Source: JBBQAA01 sp038276395
Lineage (GTDB): Bacteria > Actinomycetota > Thermoleophilia > Solirubrobacterales > Solirubrobacteraceae
Direction of reading: 5' to 3'
Assembly: GCA_038276395.1 (NCBI GenBank)
Contig: JBBQAA010000022.1
Span: 13,551 to 77,550, forward strand
Length of the DNA: 64,000 nucleotides
Position numbers and translations under genes: made by a program. A model generated the notes under the pieces. That model was not told the DNA's origin. It worked only from the letters and a program-made list of their open reading frames with translations, and made no database searches. Within the stretch, counting starts at the first letter, position 1. Every line of letters starts with the position of its first letter. This document shows, one piece after another, positions 1 to 8,734 of the stretch.

Positions 1-2
1 GC

Positions 3-629
3 CCCCACGACGCCGACGAGCTCTCCCACTACTCGAGCGGGACGAGCGACGTCGAGTACCTCTTCCCGATCGGCTGGTCAGAGCTCGAGGGGATCGCCAA
101 CCGGGGCGACTTCGACCTGAAGCAGCACGCCGAGTTCTCGGGGGAGAAGCTCGAGTACGTGGACACGGCCTCGGGCGCGCGCTACGTGCCCCACGTGATC
201 GAGCCGGCGGCGGGGGCGGACCGGGCGACGCTCGCGTTCATGGTTGACGCCTACGACGAGGAGGAGGTGGAGGGGGATCTTCGCGTGGTCCTGCGCCTCC
301 ACCCCCGCCTGGCGCCGGTCAAGGTCGCGGTGCTGCCCCTCGTGCGCAAGGATGGCCAACCCGAGGTGGCGCGCGAGATCCTCGCCGACCTGCGCCCGCG
401 CATGACGGCGGAGTACGACGAGGGCGGCTCGATCGGCAAGCGCTACCGGCGCCAGGACGAGATCGGCACGCCGTGGGGGGTCACGGTCGACCACCGGACG
501 CTCGAGGACCGCACCGTCACCCTGCGCGACCGGGACACCCTCGCCCAGGAGCGCATCGCAATCGACGAGCTTGGGAACGAGCTCGAGGCGCGGCTGCGCG
601 CGCCGTGGACCTCGCCGAAGCTCGGCTGA
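3..629 (+). CDS. glyS: Glycyl-tRNA synthetase, C-terminal part (5' end outside window)
   Basis: Charges tRNA-Gly with glycine in the cytoplasm. The reading frame is open from the window edge and gives 208 residues. It starts with the class II core segment containing HYSSGTSDVEYLFP and GWSELEGIA, followed by DFDLKQH, then VIEPAAGADR, the class II motif 3 region. The anticodon-binding domain follows (LAPVKVAVLPLV, then GKRYRRQDEIGTPWGVTVD). This is the single-chain alpha2-type enzyme. The 5' part lies before the window. The peptidase gene downstream starts 6 bases after the stop, so the two may be cotranscribed. Confidence 0.95.
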   Translation, partial: PHDADELSHYSSGTSDVEYLFPIGWSELEGIANRGDFDLKQHAEFSGEKLEYVDTASGARYVPHVIEPAAGADRATLAFMVDAYDEEEVEGDLRVVLRLHPRLAPVKVAVLPLVRKDGQPEVAREILADLRPRMTAEYDEGGSIGKRYRRQDEIGTPWGVTVDHRTLEDRTVTLRDRDTLAQERIAIDELGNELEARLRAPWTSPKLG

Positions 630-634
630 CGCTC

Positions 635-1837
635 ATGCCGACGCTGGAGGAGACCGTGCGCCACCTCTCCGCGATGGAGCGGCCCTCCGCGTCGGAGGGG
701 GAGCGGCGGGCGGCGGAGTGGATCGCGGGGACGCTGCGCGAGCTCGGCTGCGCGGCCGAGGTGCAAGGCGCGCCCGCGCACGGGACGTTCTGGTGGCCGG
801 TCGGCCTGGCCAACGGCGCCGCGGCGCTCGCGGGTGCGCTGGCCGGGCGGCGGGGCGGGGTCGCGCGCCGGGCGCTGGCGGTCGGGGTGGGCGCGACCGC
901 CGCGGCCGGCATCTGGGACGACGTCGGCGGCGGCTCCCAGTGGATGCGCCGGCCGCTCAGGCGCGGGACGACGTGGAACGTCGTCGCCGAGGCGGGGGAC
1001 CGCTCCGCGCCGCGCACCGCCGTCCTCATCGCCCACCACGACGCGGCGCACGGCGGCGCGATCTACGACGACGCGCTGCCCGAGTGGCTCTACGAGAAGC
1101 GGCCGCAGATCTTCGAGGAGAACGATCGCCACCCGCCGATCATGGCCCTGACCTTCCTCGGGCCGGTGCTCGTCGCGCTCGGCGCCGCGCTCGGCGTGCG
1201 GGCGGCGGGCCGCCTCGGGCTCGTCCTCTCCGCCGGGACCGCGGCGGCGATGGCCGACATCGGCCGCTCCCCCGTCGTGCCCGGCGCCAACGACAACCTG
1301 ACGGCGGTGGCCGTGCTCGTCGAGCTCGCGCAGCGGCTGCGGGAGGAGCCGGTCTCGGGGCTCCGCGTCCTGCTCGTCTCCACCGGATCGGAGGAGTCGT
1401 TCATGGAGGGCGCGCGCGGGTTCGTCGCGCGCTATCGGGGCGAGCTCGATCCCGCCGTCACCGACATGCTCTGCCTGGAATCAGTCGGCTCGCCGGACCC
1501 GCTCCTCATCGAGGGCGAGGGCATGCTGCGGATGCGCATGTACCCCGAGGCGGCGCGTGAGCGTCTGGCCGCCGCGGCCGAGGAGGCCGGCGTGGCGATC
1601 ATCCGCGGGCTGAAGACGGTCCTCGCCACCGACGCGCTCATCCCCCTGCGCGCCGGCTACCGCGTGGCCACACTGGCCACCGTCAACAAGCTGAAGATGC
1701 CCTCGAACTACCACAAGCCGACGGACACCCCGGAGAACGTCCGCTTCGACACCCTCGCCGAGTGCGCCCGCGTGGCCGAGCACTGGGTCCGCGGCCTGGC
1801 GTCGCCATCTCCGCCCCGCAGCCCGACGGGCGGGTGA
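635..1837 (+). CDS. M28-family zinc peptidase with hydrophobic inserts
   Basis: A 400-residue putative aminopeptidase. Metal-ligand motifs are visible in order: HHD (about 134-136), the D of GANDN (about 220), the GSEE pair (about 252-254), and a late His in NYHKPTDTPEN. This is the M28 pattern of a co-catalytic di-zinc peptidase. Hydrophobic stretches at about 56-95 and 168-205 suggest membrane association, although no clean signal peptide is seen. I chose ATG 635 because it falls just after the glyS stop and begins the conserved N-terminus; the same frame is open upstream inside glyS. The natural substrate is unknown. Confidence 0.85.
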   Translation: MPTLEETVRHLSAMERPSASEGERRAAEWIAGTLRELGCAAEVQGAPAHGTFWWPVGLANGAAALAGALAGRRGGVARRALAVGVGATAAAGIWDDVGGGSQWMRRPLRRGTTWNVVAEAGDRSAPRTAVLIAHHDAAHGGAIYDDALPEWLYEKRPQIFEENDRHPPIMALTFLGPVLVALGAALGVRAAGRLGLVLSAGTAAAMADIGRSPVVPGANDNLTAVAVLVELAQRLREEPVSGLRVLLVSTGSEESFMEGARGFVARYRGELDPAVTDMLCLESVGSPDPLLIEGEGMLRMRMYPEAARERLAAAAEEAGVAIIRGLKTVLATDALIPLRAGYRVATLATVNKLKMPSNYHKPTDTPENVRFDTLAECARVAEHWVRGLASPSPPRSPTGG

Positions 1838-2177
1838 GCAGCCAGAGCTGCGGCGGGTACGTGAACGCCGGGATCGACTCCGGCTTATTGCCGAACGGCC
1901 CGACGACGGAGGCCTTCTCCCGGGTGCTCCTCCCCCGCCGGCGCGCAGCGCTCGGACCCCGACGCGACCAAGCTCCTCATCTCCGCCGACGCCCCGGGGC
2001 CCGGCGACCGCATCTACGGGATCGCGTCGATCGACGGCCGCAACCGGCTCGGTGGCCGAGCGTGTACCGGTGCACGGCGGCGGGGGCGGGACCTGCGTCC
2101 CCTACGTGCACTGCTTCGTCGACCTGAACGACGACCGCACGATCACCGTCTCCTACGTCTACTTCGGCCCGGCCTGA
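1834..2177 (+). pseudogene. Decayed remnant of a small protein gene
   Basis: No continuous frame spans this stretch, but three frames each carry protein-like segments in the right order: SSQSCGGYVNAGIDSG after a GTG overlapping the peptidase stop, then KLLISADAPGPGDRIYGIAS, then HCFVDLNDDRTITVSYVYFGPA ending at a TGA. Two frameshifts would join them into one product of roughly 110 residues. I do not recognise the family. It may be a broken exported protein, or a real gene hit by sequencing errors. Confidence 0.4.
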
Positions 2178-2198
2178 GCGGCGCCGCGCCCCTGACCC

Positions 2199-2931
2199 TC
2201 AGTGCCCTCCGGGGTGGGTGAGCACGCCGCGGGCGCGGCGCGCCGCCCGGCCCACGTCGCCGCCGCCGGCGGCGGCGAGCCCGGTGACACCGAGCGCCGT
2301 AACGAAGAGGCCGGCGGCGAGGGCGACCCCGGCGACGATCACCGGCCAATGCCGGCCGACGAAGCGGCGAGCCTGCACGAGCCGGGCGACCCCGCGCTCG
2401 CCCGCCACGGCGACGGCGGCGGCGATGCCGAGGAGCGGCGAGACGAAGAGGACGTTGAAGAGCGCGAGCAGCAGAAGCTGGCGCCAGAGGGCGAGGCCCG
2501 ACCCGACGATGGCGGCGATCGCGGCGAAGTACGGGAAGCCCGACGGGAGCTCGAGGGCGGCGATGCCGGCCCCCCATGAGGAGCGGCGAGCGCTGCCGGG
2601 GCTCGGGCTCGCCCGAGCCCCGGCCCCCGAGCCGGTCCCGGTTGCGCCAGGTGAGCGTCGCCACCACGAGCATGGCCACGCCCGCGATCGTCTCGAGGAC
2701 GTAGCGCGCGGTCGGGCCCGGGTGGGGCACGAGCGCAAGGATCGCCCGGCCGGGCCCGAGCGTAAGGATGAGCCCGCCGAGGGCGAAGACGGCGAAGACG
2801 CCGAGGGCGAACTCGAGGACGCTCCGGCGCGGGCGCTCGCCGGAGGCGAGGTAGAGCGCGGGGCCGATCGTCGTCGGGTTCAGCGCGTCGGCCAGCGCGA
2901 TCGAGGCGACGAGGCCGAGCAGGCGGAGCAT
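2199..2931 (-). pseudogene. SfLAP (Sap)-family membrane protein, frameshifted
   Basis: Multi-pass membrane protein resembling the Sap (sulfolipid-1-addressing protein, SfLAP) family, thought to take part in lipid or small-molecule export. The N-terminal half reads LADALNPTTIGPALYLASGE and continues with hydrophobic segments. The second half (GAGIAALELPSGFPYFAA onward) is in another frame. The switch falls at a run of six C on the + strand (2570-2575); removing one base restores a single frame of about 240 residues. This is either a sequencing error or a slippage mutation. It lies 9 bases after the fructosamine-kinase stop, so it is the last gene of that operon. Confidence 0.7.
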
Positions 2932-2940
2932 CCCGGTCGT

Positions 2941-3777
2941 CTACCCCGCCCGGCGGACGAGCTCGCCCGCGACGGTCTCCACCCGCCCCCCGTAGCCTCC
3001 GCCGAACAGCGTCGCGTGCACGAGCAAGGGGAAGAGCTGCCAGAGCGGGATCCGCTCCTCCCAGCGATCGGCGAGCGGCGCGGCCTCGCGGTAGGCGGGC
3101 AGGACGCGCGGGCCGGGCGCTCCGAACAGCTCCAACATGGCCAGGTCGACCTCGCGGTGGCCGCCGTGGGCGACGGGATCGATCAGCCACGGGCGGCCGT
3201 CGGCGCCCGCGAGGACATTGCCGCTCCACAGGTCGCCGTGCACGCGGGCGGGCGGCTCGGGCGGGCCCGCGAGCTCGTCGATCCGCGCGATGACCCGCTC
3301 GACCGCGGTGCGGCCCGCGCGACTCAGGCCGGCGCGCGGCAGCAAGGGCGCCAGCCGATTCTCGGCGTAGAAGGCGGCGAAGCTCTCGTGCGGCTCGTTC
3401 GGCAGCGCGAGAGCGCCGAAGCGAAGCGGAGCGCCGGCGCCGAAGCCATCGGCCCCCGCCGCGTGGGTCGCGGCCAGGCCGCGCCCGAGCTCCTCCTCCC
3501 CCGCCGCGGACAGCGTCCCGGGCTCGACCCACGCGAGCGCCAGCCACCCCTCTCCGGCCTCGATGACCTGGGGCGTGCGCAGCGCGCCCGGCGCCGCCAG
3601 CCAGCGCAGCCCGCGCGCCTCAGCCGCGTACTCGCCGGGAGCGGCGGCGCCGCGCGTCTTGACGAACGCGACCGCTCCACCGGCGAGCTCGAGGCGCCAC
3701 GCCTCGTTGAGATCCCCGCCCGCCACGCGCCGGCGCCAGCGCACCGCCCGGCCCGCGACGCTGACGGGGAGGCTCAC
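2941..3777 (-). CDS. Fructosamine/ketosamine-3-kinase family protein
   Basis: Phosphorylates sugar adducts on proteins or small amines (ketosamines), a step in deglycation. At 278 residues it has the family's usual size. It shows the nucleotide-binding Lys region (AVAFVKT, about 36-41), the catalytic HGDLWSGN loop (about 180-187) and the metal-binding IDP of WLIDPVAHGGHREVDLAM (about 199-201). The GTG start overlaps the phosphatase stop by 4 bases (GTGA), implying translational coupling. In bacteria this kinase is often beside a low-molecular-weight phosphatase that removes phosphate from glycated proteins, and the same pairing is seen here. Confidence 0.88.
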   Translation of the reverse strand: MSLPVSVAGRAVRWRRRVAGGDLNEAWRLELAGGAVAFVKTRGAAAPGEYAAEARGLRWLAAPGALRTPQVIEAGEGWLALAWVEPGTLSAAGEEELGRGLAATHAAGADGFGAGAPLRFGALALPNEPHESFAAFYAENRLAPLLPRAGLSRAGRTAVERVIARIDELAGPPEPPARVHGDLWSGNVLAGADGRPWLIDPVAHGGHREVDLAMLELFGAPGPRVLPAYREAAPLADRWEERIPLWQLFPLLVHATLFGGGYGGRVETVAGELVRRAG

Positions 3778-4220
3778 GTCAGCTCGGCGAGCAGGCGCCG
3801 CCCCTCCTCCTCGGCGAGGTCGAGCACGTCCTCAAAGCCGCGCGGGCCGCCGTAGTACGGGTCGGGGACGTCGCCGCCGTCGGCGCGCAGGAGCCGGACC
3901 TTGGCCGCGCTCTCCTCGTCGGGCGCCAGGGACCGCAGGTGCGCGAGGTTCTCCCCGTCCATGGCCACGAGCACGTCGAAGCGCGCGAAATCCTCCTCGG
4001 TGACCTGCCGGGCCGCGCCCGCCAGCCGCACGCCGCGGCGCCCGGCCGCCGAGCCCGCGCGCGCGTCGGGCGGCGCCCCGGCGTGCCAGCCGCCCGTGCC
4101 GGCTGAGTCGATCTCGAACTCCCCCGCGAGCCCGGCGTCGTCCACGAGCCGGCGGAACACCGCCTCCGCGGTCGGGGAGCGGCAGATGTTCCCCAGGCAG
4201 ACGAAGAGGACGCGCGTCAC
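3774..4220 (-). CDS. Low-molecular-weight protein-tyrosine phosphatase family
   Basis: A 148-residue cytoplasmic phosphatase. The P-loop CLGNICRSP at residues 8-16 supplies the nucleophile Cys8 and Arg14, and the general-acid DPYY motif is at about 119-122. It is the first gene of a coupled three-gene operon with the ketosamine kinase and the SfLAP protein. Given this context it may act on phosphorylated sugar adducts on proteins rather than on phosphotyrosine. A role with the EPS tyrosine kinase at 45 kb is possible but not favoured by the neighbourhood. Confidence 0.9.
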   Translation of the reverse strand: MTRVLFVCLGNICRSPTAEAVFRRLVDDAGLAGEFEIDSAGTGGWHAGAPPDARAGSAAGRRGVRLAGAARQVTEEDFARFDVLVAMDGENLAHLRSLAPDEESAAKVRLLRADGGDVPDPYYGGPRGFEDVLDLAEEEGRRLLAELT

Positions 4221-4240
4221 GCTCCCGCCCCCGCGCCGGC

Positions 4241-4505
4241 CTACAGGCCGAGCGTCTTGCCGATGACCTCGCGCTGGATCTCGCTCGTGCCGCCGTAGAT
4301 CGTCGCCACGAGGTCGGCCCGCGCGTGGCGCTCTATGTCGTACTCCGTCGCGTAGCCGTACCCGCCCATCATCTGCATTCCCTCGAGCGCGATCCGCTTC
4401 GCCGTCTCGGTCACCTTCAGCTTGGCCATTGACGCCTCACGGGGAACAGCCGCTGAGGGTCCGCGTCCACGCGCGCGGCGACGTCGTAGGTCAGCAGGCG
4501 ACAAG
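4241..4505 (-). pseudogene. Acyl-CoA dehydrogenase, C-terminal fragment
   Basis: The last 60 or so residues of an acyl-CoA dehydrogenase are clear: EASMAKLKVTETAKRIA, GYGYATEYDIERHARADL, then YGGTSEIQREVIGKTLGL and a stop. The preceding helix (RLLTYDVAARVDAD) is also present, in another frame, up to about 4505, so there is a frameshift near 4445. Nothing of the FAD/substrate core remains. The matching N-terminal fragment lies on the same strand at 11891-12112. Together they look like one gene whose middle was replaced by the intervening island. Confidence 0.8.
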
Positions 4506-4609
4506 AGGAGGATCGCCAGCCCACGCCGTCATAGTGACAGGGATGCCCATCTCCCGCACGACGAGCGCCGGCGTCCTGCGCGCGGGCGGGTGGAACGTCG
4601 CGAGCACGC

Positions 4610-5246
4610 GATGGTGCGCTTCACCGGCGAGGCGGTGGGGAACCGGGAGCCGGCGGCGGTGCGGGGGCGCCTGCGGTGGTCCGGGCGGGTCGTGGGCGTC
4701 TCGGCGGTCGTCGGCGGCGGGGCCATGGTCGCGGCGGCGCTCCTCGGCGCGACCCCGCCGGATCCTCGCCGGGGCCTTCTGCTCGCTCGCGATGCTCCAG
4801 ACCCTTCCGGCCGCCGCGATCTACTCCATCGCCTTCGCAACCGTGACGGGGCTGAACGAGATCCCGAGGCGGCGGCGCGCGCGCTCGCGCCCGCCTTCGC
4901 GACGCTGTACGGCGAGGGGGACGAGGCGCGCATCCGCCGGGGGTACGCCCGCTCGACGCGGCTGCTCGTCCTCTCCGCCCTCCCCCTCGCGGGCATGACG
5001 ACCGCCGTCGGCCCGGCGGCGATCGACGTCGTGTACGGCCGGGCCGGGGCCCTGCTCGTCATCAGGGCGGCGACGCTGCCCGTGCTCGCGCTCGACAGCG
5101 TGAGCCGGAGCCTCATCGGCGCGCTCGGCCACCAGCGCATCCTGCTCGTCACGAGCATCGCCGCCGCCGCCTTCGACCTCACGCTCGACTTCGTCCTCAT
5201 CCCCCGCCTCGGCCGGGCCGTGCGGCGGGTGGGCGCGCCGGCCTGA
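4610..5246 (+). pseudogene. Polysaccharide flippase (Wzx/MATE-like) remnant
   Basis: Pieces of a lipid-linked sugar flippase occur in two frames. One carries MVRFTGEAVGNREPAA and then APAFATLYGEGDEARIRRGY, hydrophobic helices, GALGHQRILLVTS and FVLIPRLG; the other carries RILAGAFCSLAMLQTL. The order follows this membrane family, but the N-terminal helices, some middle segments and the C-terminus are missing. It converges tail to tail with the condensation protein, and a 13-base perfect palindrome (5242-5254) covers both stop codons. An intact relative lies at 36762-38258. Confidence 0.6.
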
Positions 5247-5249
5247 GCC

Positions 5250-7499
5250 TCAGGGGAGGCCGCGCCCCACGAGCTCGAGCCTCCCGTCGGAGCGCCAGCG
5301 CGCCCGCTCGCCGGTCGGGTGAGCCCGGCCGGTCCCTCCCGGCTCGGGCACGGTGGCGCCGTCTTCTGGAGCCCCCGCGCCGGCGATGAGCAGCTCTCCG
5401 GCGACGCCCACGGGCTGCTGCCGGCCGTGGGCGTCGACGACGTGGGCCCGGGTGTCGGCGAGCGGCCGCCCGATGGTCACGGGGCCTCCGGCCTCCACCC
5501 GGCCGAGGGTGGCGTACCCATCGGTGTCCGCGCTGCCGTATGCGTTCCAGAGCACCCGGCAGCGCTCGAGCACGGCGTCCGCGAGCTCGCGCGACAGCGG
5601 CCCGCCCCCGCTCAGGGCGCGGAGGGCGCGCGCGGGTCGCAGACCCGAGGCGACGAGCCTTCGCCAGCCGCTCGGCGAGGTGTGCAGGAGGCTGACCTGC
5701 TCCGCCTTGATCAGGCGGCTGAGGTCGGCGCCGTCGGCGCCGGACGGCGCGAGGACCGCCCGCGCGCCGGCCGCAAGCGGGAGCCAGAACGCCACGACTT
5801 GGACGCTGAGAATGTCCTCCGGGAGCACGAGGACCGTGTCGGCCGGGCCGAGGCCGAGCTCGATCGCGAGCGCAGCGGCGAGGTGCAGCGCGGAGGCGCC
5901 GGGGCCCGCGGCGAGCATGCGCTCGAGCGCGGCCCCGACGCCCGACCCGACGCCATCGGCTCGCAGGCGCTCGGCGACACCGGCGGGGGAGCCGACGAGC
6001 TCCGCGTAGAAGACGTCCTGCTCCCCGGCCGACAGCGCGACCGCGCCGGGCTCCGAGGCGGCCCGGGCGCGAAGTCGGTCCTCCATCGTGCCGGAGGGAC
6101 GCTCCGTGGCGGTCGCGTTCCACTCGGCGAGCCGGCGCCCCTCGTCCGGCGTGAGCAGCGGGATCCGCGCGACGGGAAGCTCCGGGTCGGCCGCCACGGC
6201 CGCGGCGAGCTGGGCCCAGTGCTCTCCCACGAGCGCCGCGGTCGAGGGCTCGAAGAGCTCGCGGTCGTAGATCAGCCGGCCGGCGAGGTGACCCTCGGGC
6301 CGCTCGTCGAGCTGGAGCTCGAGGTCGAGCTTCGTCGCGCCGACGGCCTCGCCGATCCCACTCTCCATCAGGTGGATCGACCACGCGGGGTCGGGGGCGG
6401 GCAGCTCTGGCTCCAGCACGATCATCGTCCCGTAGACCGGGTTGGCGGCCGTGCGCGGCTCGTGGCCGAGCTCCCGGACGAGACGCTCGAACGGCACGAG
6501 GTTGTCGAGCCCGTCCAGCAGCTCGTTGCGGACCCGCACGATGAGCTCGGCGAAGGAGGGATCGCCGCCCACTCCCACCCGCAGGACGAGCGGCGTGAGG
6601 CAGTAGCCGACGACGGACTCGAACTCGGGTCGCTGGCGCAGGTCGGCGGGCGTCGCGAAGACGACCTCGTCCTGCCCCGAGTAGCGGCCGAGGAGCGCGG
6701 CCCAGGTCGTCGCGAGCACCTGGAAGAGGCTGGCGCGCGCCGCCTCGCCGATCCTCCGGAGACGTTCCACGGTGGCGCTGGGGACCGTGATCGAGAGGAC
6801 TCCACCGCGACCACGCGCGATCTCCGGTCGCGGATGGTCGAAGGGCAGCGGGAGCTCCGGCGCCGAGGCCAGCCGCGCGCGCCAGTGCTCGAGGCGGCGG
6901 CGGGCCCGCGGCTCGGCGATCCAGCGCTGCTCCCAGCGCGCGTAGTCGGCGTAGCGCGGCGGCGGCTCGGGGAGCGGAGACGGGAGGCCGGCGGCGAACG
7001 CGTCGTAGATGGCCACGAGCTCGCGCAGCACCACGCGGTAGAGGCTCACCCCGTCGAAGATCAGGTGGTGCATGGCCAGGTAGAGCCGGTGCTGCTCGCC
7101 GGGGAACCGGATGAGCCGGGGCCGCAGCAGCGGGCCGCGGCGCACGTCGTAGGGCACCCTCGAAGCCTCCGCGACGATCCCGACGGCCCGGCGCTCGGCC
7201 TGCTCGGGGGTCAGCTGGCCGAGGTCGAGCACGGGCAGATCGAAGCTCGGGGGCGGGTGGACGACCTGCACCGGCTCCCCGCCCGCGACGTCGAGGGTGG
7301 TCCGCCACGCCTCGTGCCGGCGGACGATCTCGGCGAAGGCGCTCCGGAGGGCCACGAGGTCGAGCGGCCCTTCCTTGCGGATCGAGACCGTCTCGTTGTA
7401 GCTCAGACGGCTCGGGGCGAGCCGGCTCGCGTACCACAGGGCCTCCTGCGCCACCGACAGCGGCGGCGCCCCGCGGGCGGTGTCCGCCGCGGCCGTCAC
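5250..7499 (-). CDS. NRPS condensation domain with degenerate adenylation domain
   Basis: A 749-residue cytoplasmic NRPS-type protein. Residues about 10-440 are a condensation domain with the active-site motif HHLIFDG (144-150) intact and the start motif LSVAQEALWYASRL. Residues about 455-749 derive from an adenylation domain. It has a weak A1 (FYAELVG), an A5-like NAYGSAD and an A7-like TGERARWRSDG, but no A2-A3 region (no TSGTTG-type phosphate loop), and it stops at VGRG just before A8. There is no carrier domain. So condensation or release chemistry is plausible and amino-acid activation is not. The GTG start overlaps the P450 stop by 4 bases. Confidence 0.85.
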   Translation of the reverse strand: MTAAADTARGAPPLSVAQEALWYASRLAPSRLSYNETVSIRKEGPLDLVALRSAFAEIVRRHEAWRTTLDVAGGEPVQVVHPPPSFDLPVLDLGQLTPEQAERRAVGIVAEASRVPYDVRRGPLLRPRLIRFPGEQHRLYLAMHHLIFDGVSLYRVVLRELVAIYDAFAAGLPSPLPEPPPRYADYARWEQRWIAEPRARRRLEHWRARLASAPELPLPFDHPRPEIARGRGGVLSITVPSATVERLRRIGEAARASLFQVLATTWAALLGRYSGQDEVVFATPADLRQRPEFESVVGYCLTPLVLRVGVGGDPSFAELIVRVRNELLDGLDNLVPFERLVRELGHEPRTAANPVYGTMIVLEPELPAPDPAWSIHLMESGIGEAVGATKLDLELQLDERPEGHLAGRLIYDRELFEPSTAALVGEHWAQLAAAVAADPELPVARIPLLTPDEGRRLAEWNATATERPSGTMEDRLRARAASEPGAVALSAGEQDVFYAELVGSPAGVAERLRADGVGSGVGAALERMLAAGPGASALHLAAALAIELGLGPADTVLVLPEDILSVQVVAFWLPLAAGARAVLAPSGADGADLSRLIKAEQVSLLHTSPSGWRRLVASGLRPARALRALSGGGPLSRELADAVLERCRVLWNAYGSADTDGYATLGRVEAGGPVTIGRPLADTRAHVVDAHGRQQPVGVAGELLIAGAGAPEDGATVPEPGGTGRAHPTGERARWRSDGRLELVGRGLP

Positions 7500-8734
7500 C
7501 CGGCGAGGAGGTGGAGCTCGGCCAGCCCGCGCAGGCCCAGGTTGTCACGCCACCGGATCTCCTGATCCGGCGCGAGGACCAGCGCGGGGAAGCGGGCGAG
7601 CAGGGTCTCGAACGCGATCTGCCCCTCCATGCGCGCGAGCGGCGCCCCGAAGCAGAAGTGGCTGGCCCAGCCGAAGGCGAGGTGCCGGTTGTCCTCCCGG
7701 GTGAGCTCGAGGCGATCGGGGTCGGGAAAGCGCTCGGGGTCGCGGTTGGCGGCGCCCATGACCGCGATCACCGCCGCCCCCTCGGGGATCTCCTCGCCGC
7801 CGAGCACAGCGCCGGCGGGCGCGAGGCGTGCGGTGTGCTGGCTCGGGCTCTCGTAGCGCAGGAGCTCCTCCACCGCGCTCGGCATGAGGGAGGGTTCCGA
7901 CCGCAGCCGGTCGAGCGCCTCGGGCCGGCGCAGGAGGGTCAGCAGGCCGTTGCCGATCAGGTTCGTGGTGGTCTCCTGGCCCCCGACCATCGTGACGATG
8001 ACGTTCGCGATGATCTCCTCCTCGCTCAGCCGGTCCCCGTCGACCTCGGCGGTCACGAGGGCGTTGACGAGCCCCTCCGTCGGCCGCTCGGCCTCGCGGA
8101 GCACCGCCGCGCGGAAGTACGCGACCATCTCCTCGACGCTCCGGAGCGTCTTCTGCGCCCGGCCGGGGTTGTGCTGGAAGTTCCCGAGCATCTCGGCGAA
8201 ATCGGCCGACCAGGACTTGAGCAGCTCGTGGTCGGAGGTCGGCACGCCGAGCATCTCGGCGGTGACGATGGCGGGCAGCGAGTTGGCGAGCCCGGCCATG
8301 ACCTCGAACCGCTCCGCTCGCGCGAGCTCGTCGACGAGCCCCTCGGCGATCTGGCGGATGTGCTCCCGGAGGTGGGCGATGCGGCGCGGGGTGAAGGCCG
8401 CCGAGGCGAGGCGCCGGACGCGGCCGTGCTCGGGCGGGTCGAGGAACAGCATCTGCCGCACCATCACGGCGGCGATCGGGCTGAGCCCCTCCATTCCGAG
8501 GGCGGCCAGCCGCTCGGGGGCGGGGGTCCGAGCGGCCCGAAAGCGATGGAGGACGTGCGCGACGTCCTCGTAGCGCGTGACGACCCAGGCGTGCAGGAAG
8601 GCGTCCCAGCGCACCGGTGCCTCCTCCCGCAGGCGGCGGTAGAGCGGGTAGGGGTCCGCGAGCACCTCCGGGTCGAGGAGGTGGTACAGGCTCGGGGGCG
8701 CGGCCCCCTGCTCGAGCGCCGGGCCGTTCTTCAC
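7496..8734 (-). CDS. Cytochrome P450
   Basis: A 412-residue soluble P450. It has the I-helix oxygen-binding segment GGQETTTN, the K-helix ELLR, and the heme-binding FGWASHFCFG with Cys at about 361. The GTG start overlaps the A-T protein stop by 4 bases, and its own stop overlaps the condensation protein start in the same way. Translation of the three genes is therefore probably coupled. A P450 between an A-T protein and a condensation protein recalls systems in which the P450 oxidises an aminoacyl group while it is tethered to the carrier (for example NovI acting on NovH-bound tyrosine). That role is inferred. Confidence 0.92.
   Translation of the reverse strand: MKNGPALEQGAAPPSLYHLLDPEVLADPYPLYRRLREEAPVRWDAFLHAWVVTRYEDVAHVLHRFRAARTPAPERLAALGMEGLSPIAAVMVRQMLFLDPPEHGRVRRLASAAFTPRRIAHLREHIRQIAEGLVDELARAERFEVMAGLANSLPAIVTAEMLGVPTSDHELLKSWSADFAEMLGNFQHNPGRAQKTLRSVEEMVAYFRAAVLREAERPTEGLVNALVTAEVDGDRLSEEEIIANVIVTMVGGQETTTNLIGNGLLTLLRRPEALDRLRSEPSLMPSAVEELLRYESPSQHTARLAPAGAVLGGEEIPEGAAVIAVMGAANRDPERFPDPDRLELTREDNRHLAFGWASHFCFGAPLARMEGQIAFETLLARFPALVLAPDQEIRWRDNLGLRGLAELHLLAG

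Noticed and set aside
5250..5630. Functional adenylation domain at the end of the condensation protein
   Set aside because: The phosphate-binding A3 loop and the A8-A10 motifs are absent, so activation of an amino acid is not credible.
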